From Dermatemys mawii (Eukaryota; Chordata; Testudines; Dermatemydidae): a DNA stretch of 64,000 nucleotides. The first letter of the stretch is position 1, and each line of letters begins with the position of its first letter. The DNA is taken from contig ML677351.1 in the NCBI GenBank assembly GCA_007922305.1, forward strand, positions 15,225,790-15,289,789. Direction: 5' to 3'. Position numbers and translations under genes: made by a program. Positions 36,695 to 47,689 of the stretch are shown in pieces. Below the pieces are notes generated by a model. That model was not told the DNA's origin. It worked only from the letters and a program-made list of their open reading frames with translations, and did not search any database.

Positions 36695-37091
36695 CAGTAG
36701 AATTTCAGAGTTATGACCACCTTGGGAATGGAGATTGCTTGTAACTCTGAAACATTTGTAACTCTGAACAAAACATTAAGGTTGTTCTTTCAAAAGTTTA
36801 CAATTGAACATTGATGTACTACTGCTTTGAAACTTTACTATGCTGGAGAAAAATTCTGCTTTTAACCATCTTAATTTAAATGAAACAAGCACAGAGTTTC
36901 TTTAACTTGTCAAATCTTTATTTCAACTTTCTTTTATTTTATTAGTAGTTTACATTTAACACAGTACTGTACTGTTTTTTGGGTTTTTTTGGTCTCTGCT
37001 GCTACCTGATCGCACACTTCTAGTTCCAATTGAAGTGTGTGGTTGACGATCAGCTCGTAACTCTGGTGTTTGTAACTCTGAAGTTCTACTG
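36695..37091 (-). mobile_element. Tigger/pogo-like MITE, copy 2
   Basis: The ends CAGTAGAATTTCAGAGTTA and taactctgaagttctactg are inverted, with TA on each side (36693-36694 and 37092-37093). The interior matches copy 1 reversed (ccttgggaatgga near the left end, corresponding to tccattcccaagg near 28280). Confidence 0.88.
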
Positions 37092-37126
37092 TACTGTTAT
37101 AAAGTGCAAAATAATGGCTGTACTTG

Positions 37127-37185
37127 TTTATAAGAATGGCTGGGTCAGACCAATGGTCCATCTAGCCCAGGGAAGAAAGTCACAT
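37127..37185 (+). repeat. Interspersed repeat fragment
   Basis: The text taagaatggctgggtcagac and caatggtccatctagcccag is a common reptile repeat start, cut off after about 60 bases. Family not assigned. Confidence 0.5.
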
Positions 37186-37439
37186 ACCTAGTTAAACAAG
37201 AGGTCTTATGATATGGGGTCTTAAACTTTCTTTCAGCATTAGGTATAACTTTATCCTTAATGTTATGTTTAGTTACAACTACAAAACTTTAACCTATCAA
37301 GACTATTTTATTTAAAAATAGGTAATCCAAGAAAATATATTACATCCCCACTTTTTTTTTAATTCATATATTACCTGGATGCAGAGCAAGTTGATTATAT
37401 ACAGCAGATAATATTCATAGCCAAGAGGGTCTCAGAAAA

Positions 37440-37600
37440 CACTCTAGCCTGTGCTGAAACATCTACACTGCCATTTTTAGCCCTGCAGCCCAATTCCCAC
37501 AAGCCCAGCTCAACTGACCCAATCTCTGAGACTCAGTGCCATCAATTTTTATTGAGACTCAGTGCCATCAATTTTTATTGCAGTGTAGACATACCCTCAG
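37440..37600. mobile_element. PIF/Harbinger MITE right half with 26-bp duplication
   Basis: It contains catctacactgccatttt, ctcaactgaccc, and ends in tattgcagtgtagacatacc, the right end shared with 42338-42504 and 44990-45277. No left terminus remains. A 26-base unit is duplicated exactly at 37528-37553 and 37554-37579. Confidence 0.7.
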
Positions 37601-38312
37601 TAACATCTGATGCCATGGAGATAGCACATGAAGTATAGGTACTGTCTGGACAAGAGGCAGAATCAGAAGTAAATATTGTTCAGCTTTGTTTCACAGTAAG
37701 AACATTTTTATATGAATATTTAGTTTCATGTAATGAACAGGTTGAGCTAATTCTAGTTTCCGCATAACTGTTTGTTTAACTGAAAATATATGAAGCTACT
37801 CCACTATATCATGCAGTTCTCTTTGCTCCAAAACTTTTTCTGTAAAGGGTGACTTCTCATCTCCCAGAGAAGCACTTTCAGTAGGTTTGCATATTATTTT
37901 AAATGAAAACGAGGGGGGGGGAGGGAAGAATCTGTTGTAAGAATTCAGTACTGACATTCCCTCATAATACAGCTATTTACTCCATTACTATATCCAATAC
38001 ATTCAAATAGTACTAAATAAATATTGTGCCCACCTTCAACAACTCTGGATTTTTCATTCGTGCAGAGAAAAACCTAACAAAATTATAAGATATATTTCCC
38101 AGACATGAGCAGATCAACTTAAATTGCTATCTAGAGTGTTTTTCCATTCAGATAGTTTACTGCAAGGACTTGATGCTAACCAGTTTAGACTACCACATTA
38201 AATACATAAAAAGATACTTTATATGACAATAGGAAGAGGATAATGTGCTAGTGGACTGAACAAATGGCATTTTCAAAATCCAAGTTTATATGGTAGTTTT
38301 CTTGAAGTGCCA

Positions 38313-38712
38313 NNNNNNNNNNNNNNNNNNNNNNNNNNNNNNNNNNNNNNNNNNNNNNNNNNNNNNNNNNNNNNNNNNNNNNNNNNNNNNNNNNNNNNNN
38401 NNNNNNNNNNNNNNNNNNNNNNNNNNNNNNNNNNNNNNNNNNNNNNNNNNNNNNNNNNNNNNNNNNNNNNNNNNNNNNNNNNNNNNNNNNNNNNNNNNNN
38501 NNNNNNNNNNNNNNNNNNNNNNNNNNNNNNNNNNNNNNNNNNNNNNNNNNNNNNNNNNNNNNNNNNNNNNNNNNNNNNNNNNNNNNNNNNNNNNNNNNNN
38601 NNNNNNNNNNNNNNNNNNNNNNNNNNNNNNNNNNNNNNNNNNNNNNNNNNNNNNNNNNNNNNNNNNNNNNNNNNNNNNNNNNNNNNNNNNNNNNNNNNNN
38701 NNNNNNNNNNNN
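38313..38712. other. Assembly gap (400 N)
   Basis: Exactly 400 N, perhaps a size estimate. Its right edge is a Cry I SINE, so repeat content may have broken the assembly. Open frames across it are meaningless. Confidence 0.99.
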
Positions 38713-38730
38713 TATTAACAAGTTTTTATT

Positions 38731-38830
38731 TCAGTTTATGCTGAAATAAACTGGTTAGTCTCTAAGGTGCCACAAGTCTCCATCGTCTTATTTACAGATA
38801 CAGAATAACACAGCTGCTAATCTTAAACCT
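38731..38830 (-). mobile_element. Cry I SINE fragment, antisense, at gap edge
   Basis: It reads actggttagtctctaaggtg ccacaagt and later acagaataacacagctgcta, the reverse complement of the SINE at 12258. The part beyond the tail is in or next to the gap. Confidence 0.8.
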
Positions 38831-39430
38831 GTCGCAAAAAGAACAAATTCTAACACAGCTTTATGCAAAGGAAGTTTGATTCTATTACGTTCTCTTATTC
38901 TCAGTGAAGACAAAAAATTAAAATGAAATTTTAGATTAAGTTTTAACAATTCAAAACTGAGCACCATCAAAAGGCCATGACTGAAAAACAACTTAGCTTA
39001 AAAACAACATGTTGTATATCTTATATTTTATTGATAGGAATGTGTGTACAGCTGTTACATTACAATAGAACCATACATTACAATATGAGCAATTCCTTAA
39101 AAACATCTGCAATCATTTATAACACATACCACATTTTAATCAGCAAAGTTACAAAAATACTTAAAAAAGCAAAAATCAGGGGACAAGATTTTCAGAAGTG
39201 ACTACTGATTACGAATGCCCTTTTTGAGACACCTTATGGGGACTACTTTTCAAGAACTGCTGCACATCCACATTCTGAAAAAGTCTTCTTTAAAAGGTAT
39301 CTCAAGTTTGGACACCCAAAAATTATGCAGGCACATAGAAATCATTAGTAACTTTGAAAATCTGGATATTTAAATGATATATTATATGCTTAAATTGTAT
39401 TTCACAATAGTACTTAAATGACTGCAGATG
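38831..39430. other. Non-coding downstream flank of ARL6
   Basis: AT-rich, without supportable exons. Part of it may be ARL6 3' UTR if the poly(A) signal at 39435 is not the one used. Confidence 0.4.
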
Positions 39431-39434
39431 CTTA

Positions 39435-39440
39435 TTTATT
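39435..39440 (-). terminator. ARL6: Candidate poly(A) signal for ARL6
   Basis: The minus strand reads AATAAA here, about 240 bases past the ARL6 stop codon. It is the first canonical hexamer downstream. AATAAA occurs often by chance in such AT-rich DNA and another lies near 39030, so the true 3' end is uncertain. Confidence 0.3.
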
Positions 39441-39679
39441 AACAGTGTGCTAATGTTAGTATTTTCTCCAGACTTAGCGAAGATTTAATTGAATTGAGGC
39501 ACTACATTTTCTAAAAAGCTTACTCCTCTTGGCCCTTTGTAAAAGATAATGAAAGGAAACAAGAGAACGCACTGTATTTAGATTATTTTGGTTTGTTTTA
39601 GGTCTTTCTTCCTGTTCCAGGGGCTTGTACATCTACTGACAAAGTTAACGTATGACAGGTCTTTTATCTTATTGGCCTC

Positions 39680-39705
39680 TCATGTCTTCATTGCTTGGAT
39701 CTGAT
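39680..39705 (-). CDS. ARL6: ARL6 last coding exon (C-terminus and stop)
   Basis: Read on the minus strand, an acceptor (ttaccag) is followed by 26 bases that complete an Asp codon begun in the previous exon, then encode QIQAMKT and a TGA stop at 39682-39680. This matches the ARL6 tail, which in human reads QIQTVKT as I remember it, so it differs here at two positions. The phase agrees exactly with the upstream exon, which ends in a lone G. ARL6 (BBS3) is a small Arf-like GTPase that recruits the BBSome coat to membranes at the ciliary base. The exon is far too short to be found by ORF length; identity rests on phase, order and residues. The 3' UTR continues to lower coordinates. Confidence 0.9.
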
Positions 39706-41349
39706 CTGGTAACAAAAAAAAAAAGTCAGCCTCACTTTAAAAATATTAGATTTAGTATACTGTACTTAGTGAAACTGTCACCCCTAAAGAAAACCAGTAT
39801 ATTTAGATTTCAAAATTACTATATCACTTCTTGTATCTGTGTGTACAGGTAGACATAACCAGGAAAAATGTGTAGTTTGCATCTTCAACTTGCACCCTAG
39901 CAGGTCTACTTCTGAGATTGCTCTCTGAATAAACAATTTCTGCCAGAACTGCCATTTAAAGAGAAAGAAACTACCACAAAATTATTTTATTCTTTTCCAC
40001 AACGTATGTGACTGCCTGGATCATGGTAACAACACAAACAGAAAGTTACATGAATATGCATTCCAACTCTGGTTATACTCAACTTCTAGACCTCTATGTA
40101 ACTGAGCTCCATAAAAGCTTAGTTCCTGAACAGCTTATAAACTATACGACTCAGTTTCAGTCTTACAGAGCTATTATTGCAATTCACATGAAAATGCAGC
40201 TTCCCACTGCTGACCATATTTCTATTCTCAATGCCACTTCCCATTGTTGCCCAATGCCACTTCTTAGCAACATTTAAATGTGTACTTAGTTAACTCGTGC
40301 AGAAATGGAATGTGGGTGCAAAGTAAATGTTTCAGTTATAACTTCAATAAAATAAAATTCATATTTTTCTGGGTACATGGCAGTAACCTATTCCTCAAGG
40401 AGGACTAAGTTCACACCAAGTACTTGTGCCAAACTTCAGGTGGGTTGTTATAGTCTGGTTTTAAAAAGGGTTTTCATAAAGGAAAAAGTATTCTTTTACC
40501 CTCTCAACTCAGAACTGGCACCTTTATTTAGTCACACTATTTTATTTTGTGGGGAAGAATGAGAGTGAGAGGTCAGGCCCAACATTTTGGTAAAGAATAC
40601 GGATGGAAAATTTCAGTCCCCACAGTGAGTATTTCATAATTTTCCGATAATCTGAAAAAAGTGAGGGTCTATAATAGAAATTTTTGTAAAAATTAACTGC
40701 AGCAGAAGTACGTGCTATGATTTATCTTTTCAATTAAATGTGTTCTTTTAAAATGCATCTTCTAATCCCTGGTCCAAGAGCTGACTGTGTCCATTTTTAA
40801 TTTTCAATGTTGATCCAGAATGGATTTTGCCAGGAAAGATTCTCTGACTGGCATTTCAGATTCCTGTAAACAACAGCCTGAAAGTGTGTACCTGGAGCAT
40901 CACTTCCAAATCTGGGCTGTTGCCACCTGCAGGACTCCTCATGAAGATAAGAGGAATCAAAAGAAGTTGAGACAATAAGGAGACTTTCAGGGCAGGTCAG
41001 GAAGTCAGGAAAAACAGCTGAGCTGCAAGCTGCCCTTTGTGATAGGATGTGGGAGAAGAATAGGAAACTCCCTCCCAAAAAACCCCTGTGTTATATAGGG
41101 GTAAGGTGTATCCTGCCTTTTTGGGGGAGAATAGAATACCCTCCCATAAATGTTATTTCAGGGGAATTGTTCCCCCTTCCTCAAAATGCTACCAAATAGT
41201 GATAGGTAAGTAATTCCTTCACTCACATTCTCATCAACACACAGGGTATACAAAAGTCGTTAAAAAAACCCTACATCACTCTAGTCACAAGATGAGACTC
41301 GGAATAGAAAGAGTATTCCAGTATTCGTGAATAAATGAAGATAATACAA

Positions 41350-41612
41350 CAGGGATCGGCAACATTCGTACACATCCTCCCAGGGTAAGCACCCTTGGCA
41401 GGCCCGGCCGGTTTGTTTACCTGCCACGTCCACAGCGCGGTACTGGACGTCGTTTTCCGCAGCCCCCTTTGGACCGAAGCGGCGAACCGCGGCCAGAGGG
41501 AGCCGTAATCAGCCGAACCTGCGGACGCGGCAGATAAACAAACCAGCCGGGCCCACCCAGGGTACTTACCCTGGGAGGCGGGAGGAACGCATGCCAAGGT
41601 TCCCGATCCCTG
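41350..41612. mobile_element. hAT-type foldback MITE, family C, copy 1 (exact TSD)
   Basis: The ends CAGGGATCGGCAAC and GTTCCCGATCCCTG are inverted. The octamer taatacaa is repeated exactly at 41342-41349 and 41613-41620. The interior is itself a long inverted repeat (ggtttgtttacctgccacgt against its mirror near 41520-41545). It lies in the last ARL6 intron. Confidence 0.93.
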
Positions 41613-41939
41613 TAATACAAAATATAGTACCTGATTAAAAGTAATTCTTTATTGCAATTTGAATTAAGATCAACATTTACTTTAGCTGTAATGGACTTTG
41701 GATCATTACTGACATCTAGTGGCTTGCTCAGAACAGAACACCAAAATGGGGGTAGGGAGCAAATTATACTGTTTCTTACAGAAGGTCTTGCATAAATATT
41801 GACTTTTGTTCCCAGTTAGATTTAAACCCAGTTATTTTAAGTCATGTGATAATAATTTAATGAACTACTAATTTCAGAAGTGTGCATTAGAGTGAGGGAA
41901 ATTAAAGTGATCCTACCAACCTAAACATAGGATTTGTTA

Positions 41940-42335
41940 TTATTTGTTTAGCAGTAGCACTCAAGGACTCAACCAAAATCAGGGCCTCATTGTGCTAAGC
42001 ACTATATAAACTCACAGTAGTACACAGTCTCTGCATGAAAGAGATTGAAATCATTACATAAACATCTCGTACTGTTTATGTAATTATGAGACTGCTGCAT
42101 GTGCTATGATCGGTATAATGTACATGTATCGCTTTGTCTTCCATTCTTTAATCTTGGTTCCAAACAAGAAGAAAGAGATGCACTTCTTTTAATAATTAGT
42201 CTTAGAAGGATTTATTTTATTTTACAGTAGTAGTACTTAACATCTTCCAAGGATTGCACAAACATTAATAAATAAATTAAATAATTAATCCTCACAACAC
42301 CCCAAAGAAATAGATACTTTAAGAAGTATCACTCT
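41940..42335 (+). repeat. Old SINE-like and MIR-like fragments
   Basis: The text tcagggcctcattgtgctaa at 41980 resembles the repeat at 20160. At 42280-42330 an aatcctcacaacaccccaaa text resembles MIR and is then interrupted by the Harbinger MITE at 42338. Confidence 0.45.
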
Positions 42336-42337
42336 CA

Positions 42338-42504
42338 GGATATGTCTATACTGCAATAAAAGACCCCCTTGCGAGGGGAATGGGTCTCAGAGGCAACTTC
42401 CATCATGAGCCTGAATGTCACTCTACACTACAATTTTATAGTCAGCTGACCCAGGCTCTGAGACTTGGTGCCACAGGGGTTTTAATCACAGTATAGACAT
42501 ACCC
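42338..42504. mobile_element. PIF/Harbinger MITE, family 2, short copy
   Basis: The ends GGATATGTCTATACTGCAAT and cagtatagacataccc are inverted. Flanks are TCA and TTA, so the 3-bp duplication has one mismatch. It is internally deleted relative to 44990-45277 but shares gtcagctgacccaggctctg. Confidence 0.85.
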
Positions 42505-44989
42505 TTAGAATTTCTAAGATACTTGCCAAGGAGACCAGAAATCCTTTAATGGGCTGCTCAACAGCAGATATGCCATGTGGCCTTCCCTTGGCCAGAACAC
42601 CTAGGGCTTCTAAACTCCTAGGGGGCTGCCCCAGAGTTGTAGACCCTGGGGAGAGACCTGGCAACTGCTGGGTAAAATCAACACTGATATTTCATTAGTT
42701 TTTTTTCAGGATTTCCAGTTCATGCAAAATGTTGAAAAACTTGGATTCATTCCAATTTGTAATGAACCCAAATATCAAAACCATAAACTTTACTATTAAC
42801 TGGAAGCCCCTGTGTTGGTCAGCTGTACTTTTAATTCCTTTCTTGAAAGTAACTGGATTTTAAATTGACAAAGTCCCTTTATAACTCAGAGTGTTCATAA
42901 GAAACCTGTTCTACAGCTCCAACAACAAAGACAGAAGCCAGGGCCCAAGATGTCTTCAGCTTCCATATCATTATAAATGGTTATGACACCATGTCTTCTC
43001 TTGCCTCCAGACAGCCATAAAAATTGGCTATTCCTGAAGGGCCCAATCCTTCTGCTGAAATCAATGGCAAGACTGCCATTCACTTCAGTAGAAACACAAT
43101 CACTCCTAAATGTCATGGGTTGAGTGGAGGACAGAGTCACATATGATGCAATTAGGAAATATTTGGTGTTCAAGAGTGTTCAACAGTGCTCTCATAAGAT
43201 TAACTTGGAATAGGACCCCAGTTCTTCTAGAACCTTCATATGTTGCTCAGCCTGTTTGCTCAGCATTTGAAAGGGATAATAAAATATTGGGGGAAAAAAT
43301 ATGGAACATTGGAGCACGACAGCTAAGGTAACTAGGAAAATAATTAAGTTACTATGTGCAGCATAAGAAAGATTCAAGAGCACATTGTACTCTTACCGTA
43401 AACAAGATTCTTAGACTGCAAGTCCCACTTCCAATAGTACATGTTAATTTTTAGTAATAGTTTCTCTTTTCTCCAAAGAATATTCTGTAATTTTGGGTTT
43501 GTTTATGTAAGTTTTCAAAAAGAAATATCACCTCTGCAGAAAATCATAATAAAAAAACAAAACACCAAGGCTCAAAATATCAGGTTTGGTACTGGTACTC
43601 ACTGTGTAATTTGATCTGAGAGCAGAAATAGATAGAAACAAGGCAAATGAAATGAAAGAAAACTTACAAAATGAAAAAAAAAGTCTAATGGAAAGAAAAT
43701 AAAATGATAATAGAAGTAGATTTGACCTACCTTGGAGCCAATCTACACCTTCTTGTAATCCTTCTCCTTTAAGCGCATCACTAGCACTAAAATAAACAGA
43801 GACTACACTATAAAAGCCATGTAAAGACACTGGTTTGAGTAAAAGTGGTTATCACATCTGAATTTTGTGAACTATGTGATAAGAACAGCAGAATATCTCC
43901 AAATGCAGCATGTGTCAGTGTCAGGCATATTATTCTTTAACAAGAAGTAGGCCATGCTTACATGAGCACATTTAACTATTTTTCTAGAGCTATTCTAGTA
44001 TAGCTTTTCTGGATGGATACTATTCTGAAATATTTCCTCCTCTCTGCATTATGCCAGAACAGTTATTTTGCCACAGACATTCCCCTGTGTAGACAAGGGC
44101 GTAAAGAAAAACTTCTGCAAAGTTCACGATTAACATGCATTCCTCCACCTGGCTGGGGCACAGGGGCCGTGCTGAGGTTGGAGAGGAGGTTATGCTGCAC
44201 CCTGGCAATTCCCAGCTGGCATCATTGCCAGCTGATGGAGTTTAGCATATTACTTAGGCTAAACTAGGACTAATACAGATCCACCATTAGAATCGAGGAA
44301 CCATAACTAGATATTTCTGACCCCTTTTTACTGCACTGAAATGAACCTAGCACAGCAGAGGACCTGGGCCATTATACTGATTATTCATAAATCCATTCAC
44401 AAAGGAATTTGTCCAATGCTAAAATATATAGTCTTTGATCATTCTGGGGGAAAAAAAACACAATCAAAATAAAAAAACTGTAGCCCTGTTATCATATGCA
44501 AACTGTGTAAAAGCAGAGAAAGACAAGCAATTTATGAACAAGAGGTGTATTTTCAAGTATGTCAGTTTCTGTTCAAAGTATTTTACCTACATAATACAGA
44601 GGAGAAAGTGCTAAAAAGCATACTTGAATCACCATGATTATATATTTACTGAAAGTTGCAGCTTTTGATTTTTTTTAAGTTTGAGAATCAACCATGAAAG
44701 GAAGTTCAGATCTGACTATTTCACAGTATAAAATAAAAAGCAATTTTATTTCATTATGACAGGATCTGGAGATTAGGCTTTTATCCTTTCCAAAAACCTC
44801 CAGGAATTTTAAAATTAAGTGAACTGGTTTAAAAAGAACACAGTAAATTAATGTACTTACTGTTAAAATTCAAGTTACATTAGACATTTGAAAACATCTG
44901 GAAATAATGCTTTGGTTTTGTTTCTCTCTCCTATTACTTTTGTATTGTATGAAGCTGTTGTAAGAGTAAGAAAAAGTCATGCCCCTTCA
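42505..44989. other. ARL6 intronic sequence flanking the 43731 exon
   Basis: Apart from the exon, I recognise no transposon or RNA gene here. The frames at 43528-43830 and 42895-43173 are exon-containing or chance frames. Confidence 0.5.
43731..43786 (-). CDS. ARL6: ARL6 penultimate coding exon (G5 region)
   Basis: This 56-base exon has a tattttag acceptor and a gtaggt donor. It completes a Cys codon and then encodes ASDALKGEGLQEGVDWLQ plus one base. CASDALKGEGL is the G5 guanine-contact loop of ARL6 (CASDAIKGEGL in human from memory), followed by the start of the C-terminal helix. Splice phases fit both neighbours: TG|T before and G|AT after. The intron to the last exon is about 4.0 kb. The only visible substitution in this exon is the conservative Ile to Leu change. 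Confidence 0.95.
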
Positions 44990-45277
44990 GGGTATGTCTA
45001 CATTGCAATAAAAAACCCACAGCACTGAGTCTCAGACACGTCAGCTGACTCGGGCTCCAGGGCTAAATACAGCAGTGTAGACATTCAGGACTTGGCTGGA
45101 GCCCAGGCTCTGAGACCCTTCCCTCCTCATGGGATCTCAGAGTCCAAGCTCCAGCCTAAAAAAATACCTACACTTCTATTTTATAGCCTTGCATCCTGAG
45201 CCCTGCTAATCCAAGTCAGCTGATCCAGGCCAGCTGTGGCTGTGCCGTGGATCATTTATTTCAAGGTAGACATAGCC
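44990..45277. mobile_element. PIF/Harbinger MITE, family 2, long copy
   Basis: It begins GGGTATGTCTACATTGCAAT after TCA and ends with tcaaggtagacatagcc. The interior is the typical self-complementary arrangement (gtcagctgactcgggctcca and mirrored gtcagctgatccaggccagc; ggctggagcccaggctctga). A family C hAT is inserted exactly at its right end. Confidence 0.85.
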
Positions 45278-45591
45278 GAGCGATTCGCAACCTTTGTCCC
45301 CGAGCGCGCCAGACTGGTTTGTTTACCTGCCGCATCCACAGGTTCGGCCGATCGTAGCTCCCACTGGCCACAGTTCGCTGCTCCAGGCCAATGCGGGCTG
45401 CGGGAAGCAGCGTGGACCGAGGGATGTGCTGGCCACCGCATCCCACAGCCCCCATTGGCGTTGGATGGCAAACCGTGGCTAGTGGGAGCCACAATTGGCC
45501 GAACCTGCAGATGTGGCAGGTAAACAAACTGGTCTGGCCCCCCAGGGGGGCTTACCCTGGCGGGCCACGTGCCAAAAGATGCCGATCCCTG
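45278..45591. mobile_element. hAT-type foldback MITE, family C, copy 2 (exact TSD)
   Basis: It begins GAGCGATTCGCAACC and ends atgccgatccctg. The octamer acatagcc is repeated exactly at 45270-45277 and 45592-45599. The interior is a long inverted repeat (ctggtttgtttacctgccgc against ggcaggtaaacaaactgg). It landed in the end of a Harbinger MITE, so it is younger than that MITE. Confidence 0.92.
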
Positions 45592-46079
45592 ACATAGCCT
45601 ATAGGTATATCTACACTGCAAAGTAAGCCCAGGATTAGTGGGACTTGAACCTGTGGACTCTGGGTTTGAAAGTCCAGGGCTTGAGCATCCACACTCATTG
45701 GTGACCCTAGTTTAAGAATTTTTGAGCCCAGAATCCAAACTGGGACTCCCATGTCCACAACACAGTATCCAACCAATCAAATCACAGACTTTCTATTGCC
45801 CTCCTGAAAAGTGGCTACTCTAGTCCTTTGTTCATGGTGCAGTACGGGAAAGCTTGACTGTTACCCCACCCATCACAGGACGTTGTTGCAGCCCACCAAC
45901 CCATTCTGCTGAACCATCATTTTGATCTGCATGCTCACAGCAACTGGTGCCAAGAGCATGGAGGAGTCACCATTTGAAGATCTCCCCTTTTTGGGCTTTT
46001 GCTCCTTTTTCAGTAAACAAGCAGAGACTCCATGGTAGATGTTTTCTGAGTCACCACAGGCACCTGATAGAAAAAATGA

Positions 46080-47215
46080 GGGAGCAGGACAACGATGATA
46101 CAGACAAGGAAGACTCAGATTGACTGATGCTACTCATGCTACTGGTGATGACCCCTACGTAGATGAGTGCTTGTGGAGTAGTGCCACAAGCAGAGACTGG
46201 TGGGATCACTTAGCCATGTGGACCTGCGATGACCAGCAGCTTGCCCCCAACCCTTCAGCCTCATGACATACACACACACACACAAGGGTGGCCATATCAG
46301 TCCAGAAGCAGATTGTTATAATCATTTGTAAGCTGGCTGCCCATGACTGCTATAGGTCTGTTGCTAATCAGTATGGTGTTGGAAAGTCAACTGTGGGTGG
46401 CCAATATTTCTGAGGCAATCAGGTGTGTTATTTACCCAGTAGTGGTGGAAATAAACTGTATTCCCAAAGTAACTACTGATTTTGAGAGAATAGGCTTTTC
46501 AAACTGCACTGGAGCCATTGATGGGACTCATGCCTACAGTTTGCCACCCTCCTCCTTTAGGGAGCAAGTGAGTACTTAAGGGTACTAGTTCATTATTACA
46601 CATTAGGCCCTTGTGGACCACATAGGCCGATTTATGGATGTCAGCATGGGCTGCATTGGAAAGGTTAATAATGCCAGGGTTTTCTGCTGATTCAAGTCTA
46701 CCTTCCTGGACTGGCTGGGAAATATTGCACCAAATGACACTGTCATAAATGGAATTATTGTTCCCATTGTTATTCTGGGGGACCCTGTGTAACCCCTTTT
46801 GCCTTGGCTTATGAAACATACCCTGATGTAAGAGTGCAAAACAGTTTAAAAAGAAGGTTTAAATTACGCTCTCAACAGGTATAGCATGGTGACTGAATGT
46901 GCATTTGGCAGACTGAAATCCCGCTGGTGCTGTCCACAGATCCCTTTAGATTCCAGTATCATCAAAGATGTCCACATTATTGTGGCTTGCTGTGCTCTTC
47001 GCAATCTTTGTGAAGCCTAAGGTGACCCAAATGCCCGTGAATGGACCTATGACAGGAATGGATTGCTGAACCAGTACACTCAACCAGAAAGTGAACACCT
47101 GCAGCCCGATGCAGCAGAGCAACAGAAATCAGAGATGCTCTGTGATCCCACCTTATGGACTTGCATGGACCAATGGAAGAAGGAAAAGAGTACATATATT
47201 AATATATTTGTGTAG
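46080..47215 (+). pseudogene. Harbinger DDE transposase pseudogene
   Basis: Plus-strand frames, broken by stops and shifts, give in order: YGVGKSTVG-like text near 46365-46395, FSNCTGAIDGTHA (first catalytic Asp at 46520-46522), ALVDHIGRFMDVSMGCIGKV followed by NNAR, IVPIVILGDPV and LLPWLMK-like text, VTECAFGRLKSRW (catalytic Glu codon at 46895-46897), and HIIVACCALRNLCEA. This is the HARBI1-type nuclease order. The second catalytic Asp (usually HDAR or similar) reads Asn at 46670-46672. It is dead by frame breaks alone. Confidence 0.85.
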
Positions 47216-47689
47216 TAACGTTTACCATAAATGAGGTACTGTCACATCACCCAATGAAATGGAGGGTGGTGTCACTGTATACAGTGAATGGGGGTGGGGG
47301 GACGCTATTGATAGTCATGATTTTTGTAATGGATAATATGACTGCTAATGTAGTGGTGTGGGAACTGTGCACCTATATTATTGATATACATAGACCTCTT
47401 AATTTCTTTTTAGATTCACCTTGCCTGTTGTTCCTTACCATGTGTTTATCTTTATTATTCAAAATACCTATTACAAGGTATGACGTAGTGATGGTAATTT
47501 TTAAAAAATTAAATAAAAGCCTTTATTTGTATTATAAAAATAACATTATTAAAGTATTGCCAGACAGGCCTGCTACCATTAGAATACTGAAACAACAGTA
47601 ATAAACCAATACCACAACAAGTAATAAAATAAAGTGCATTCAACACTGAACAATGCAAACAATCCCATCAAAAAAATCCTCCTATTTTG

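Noticed and set aside
38248..38744. Open frames across the N block
   Set aside because: They consist of unknown residues from the assembly gap.
40797..41078. 93-aa minus-strand frame in the last ARL6 intron
   Set aside because: No recognisable domain and no part of it continues ARL6, whose exons on both sides already join in phase.
45236..45621. Several 62-121 aa frames on both strands
   Set aside because: They lie in the foldback hAT element and adjoining MITEs; the self-complementary GC-rich interior keeps both strands open.
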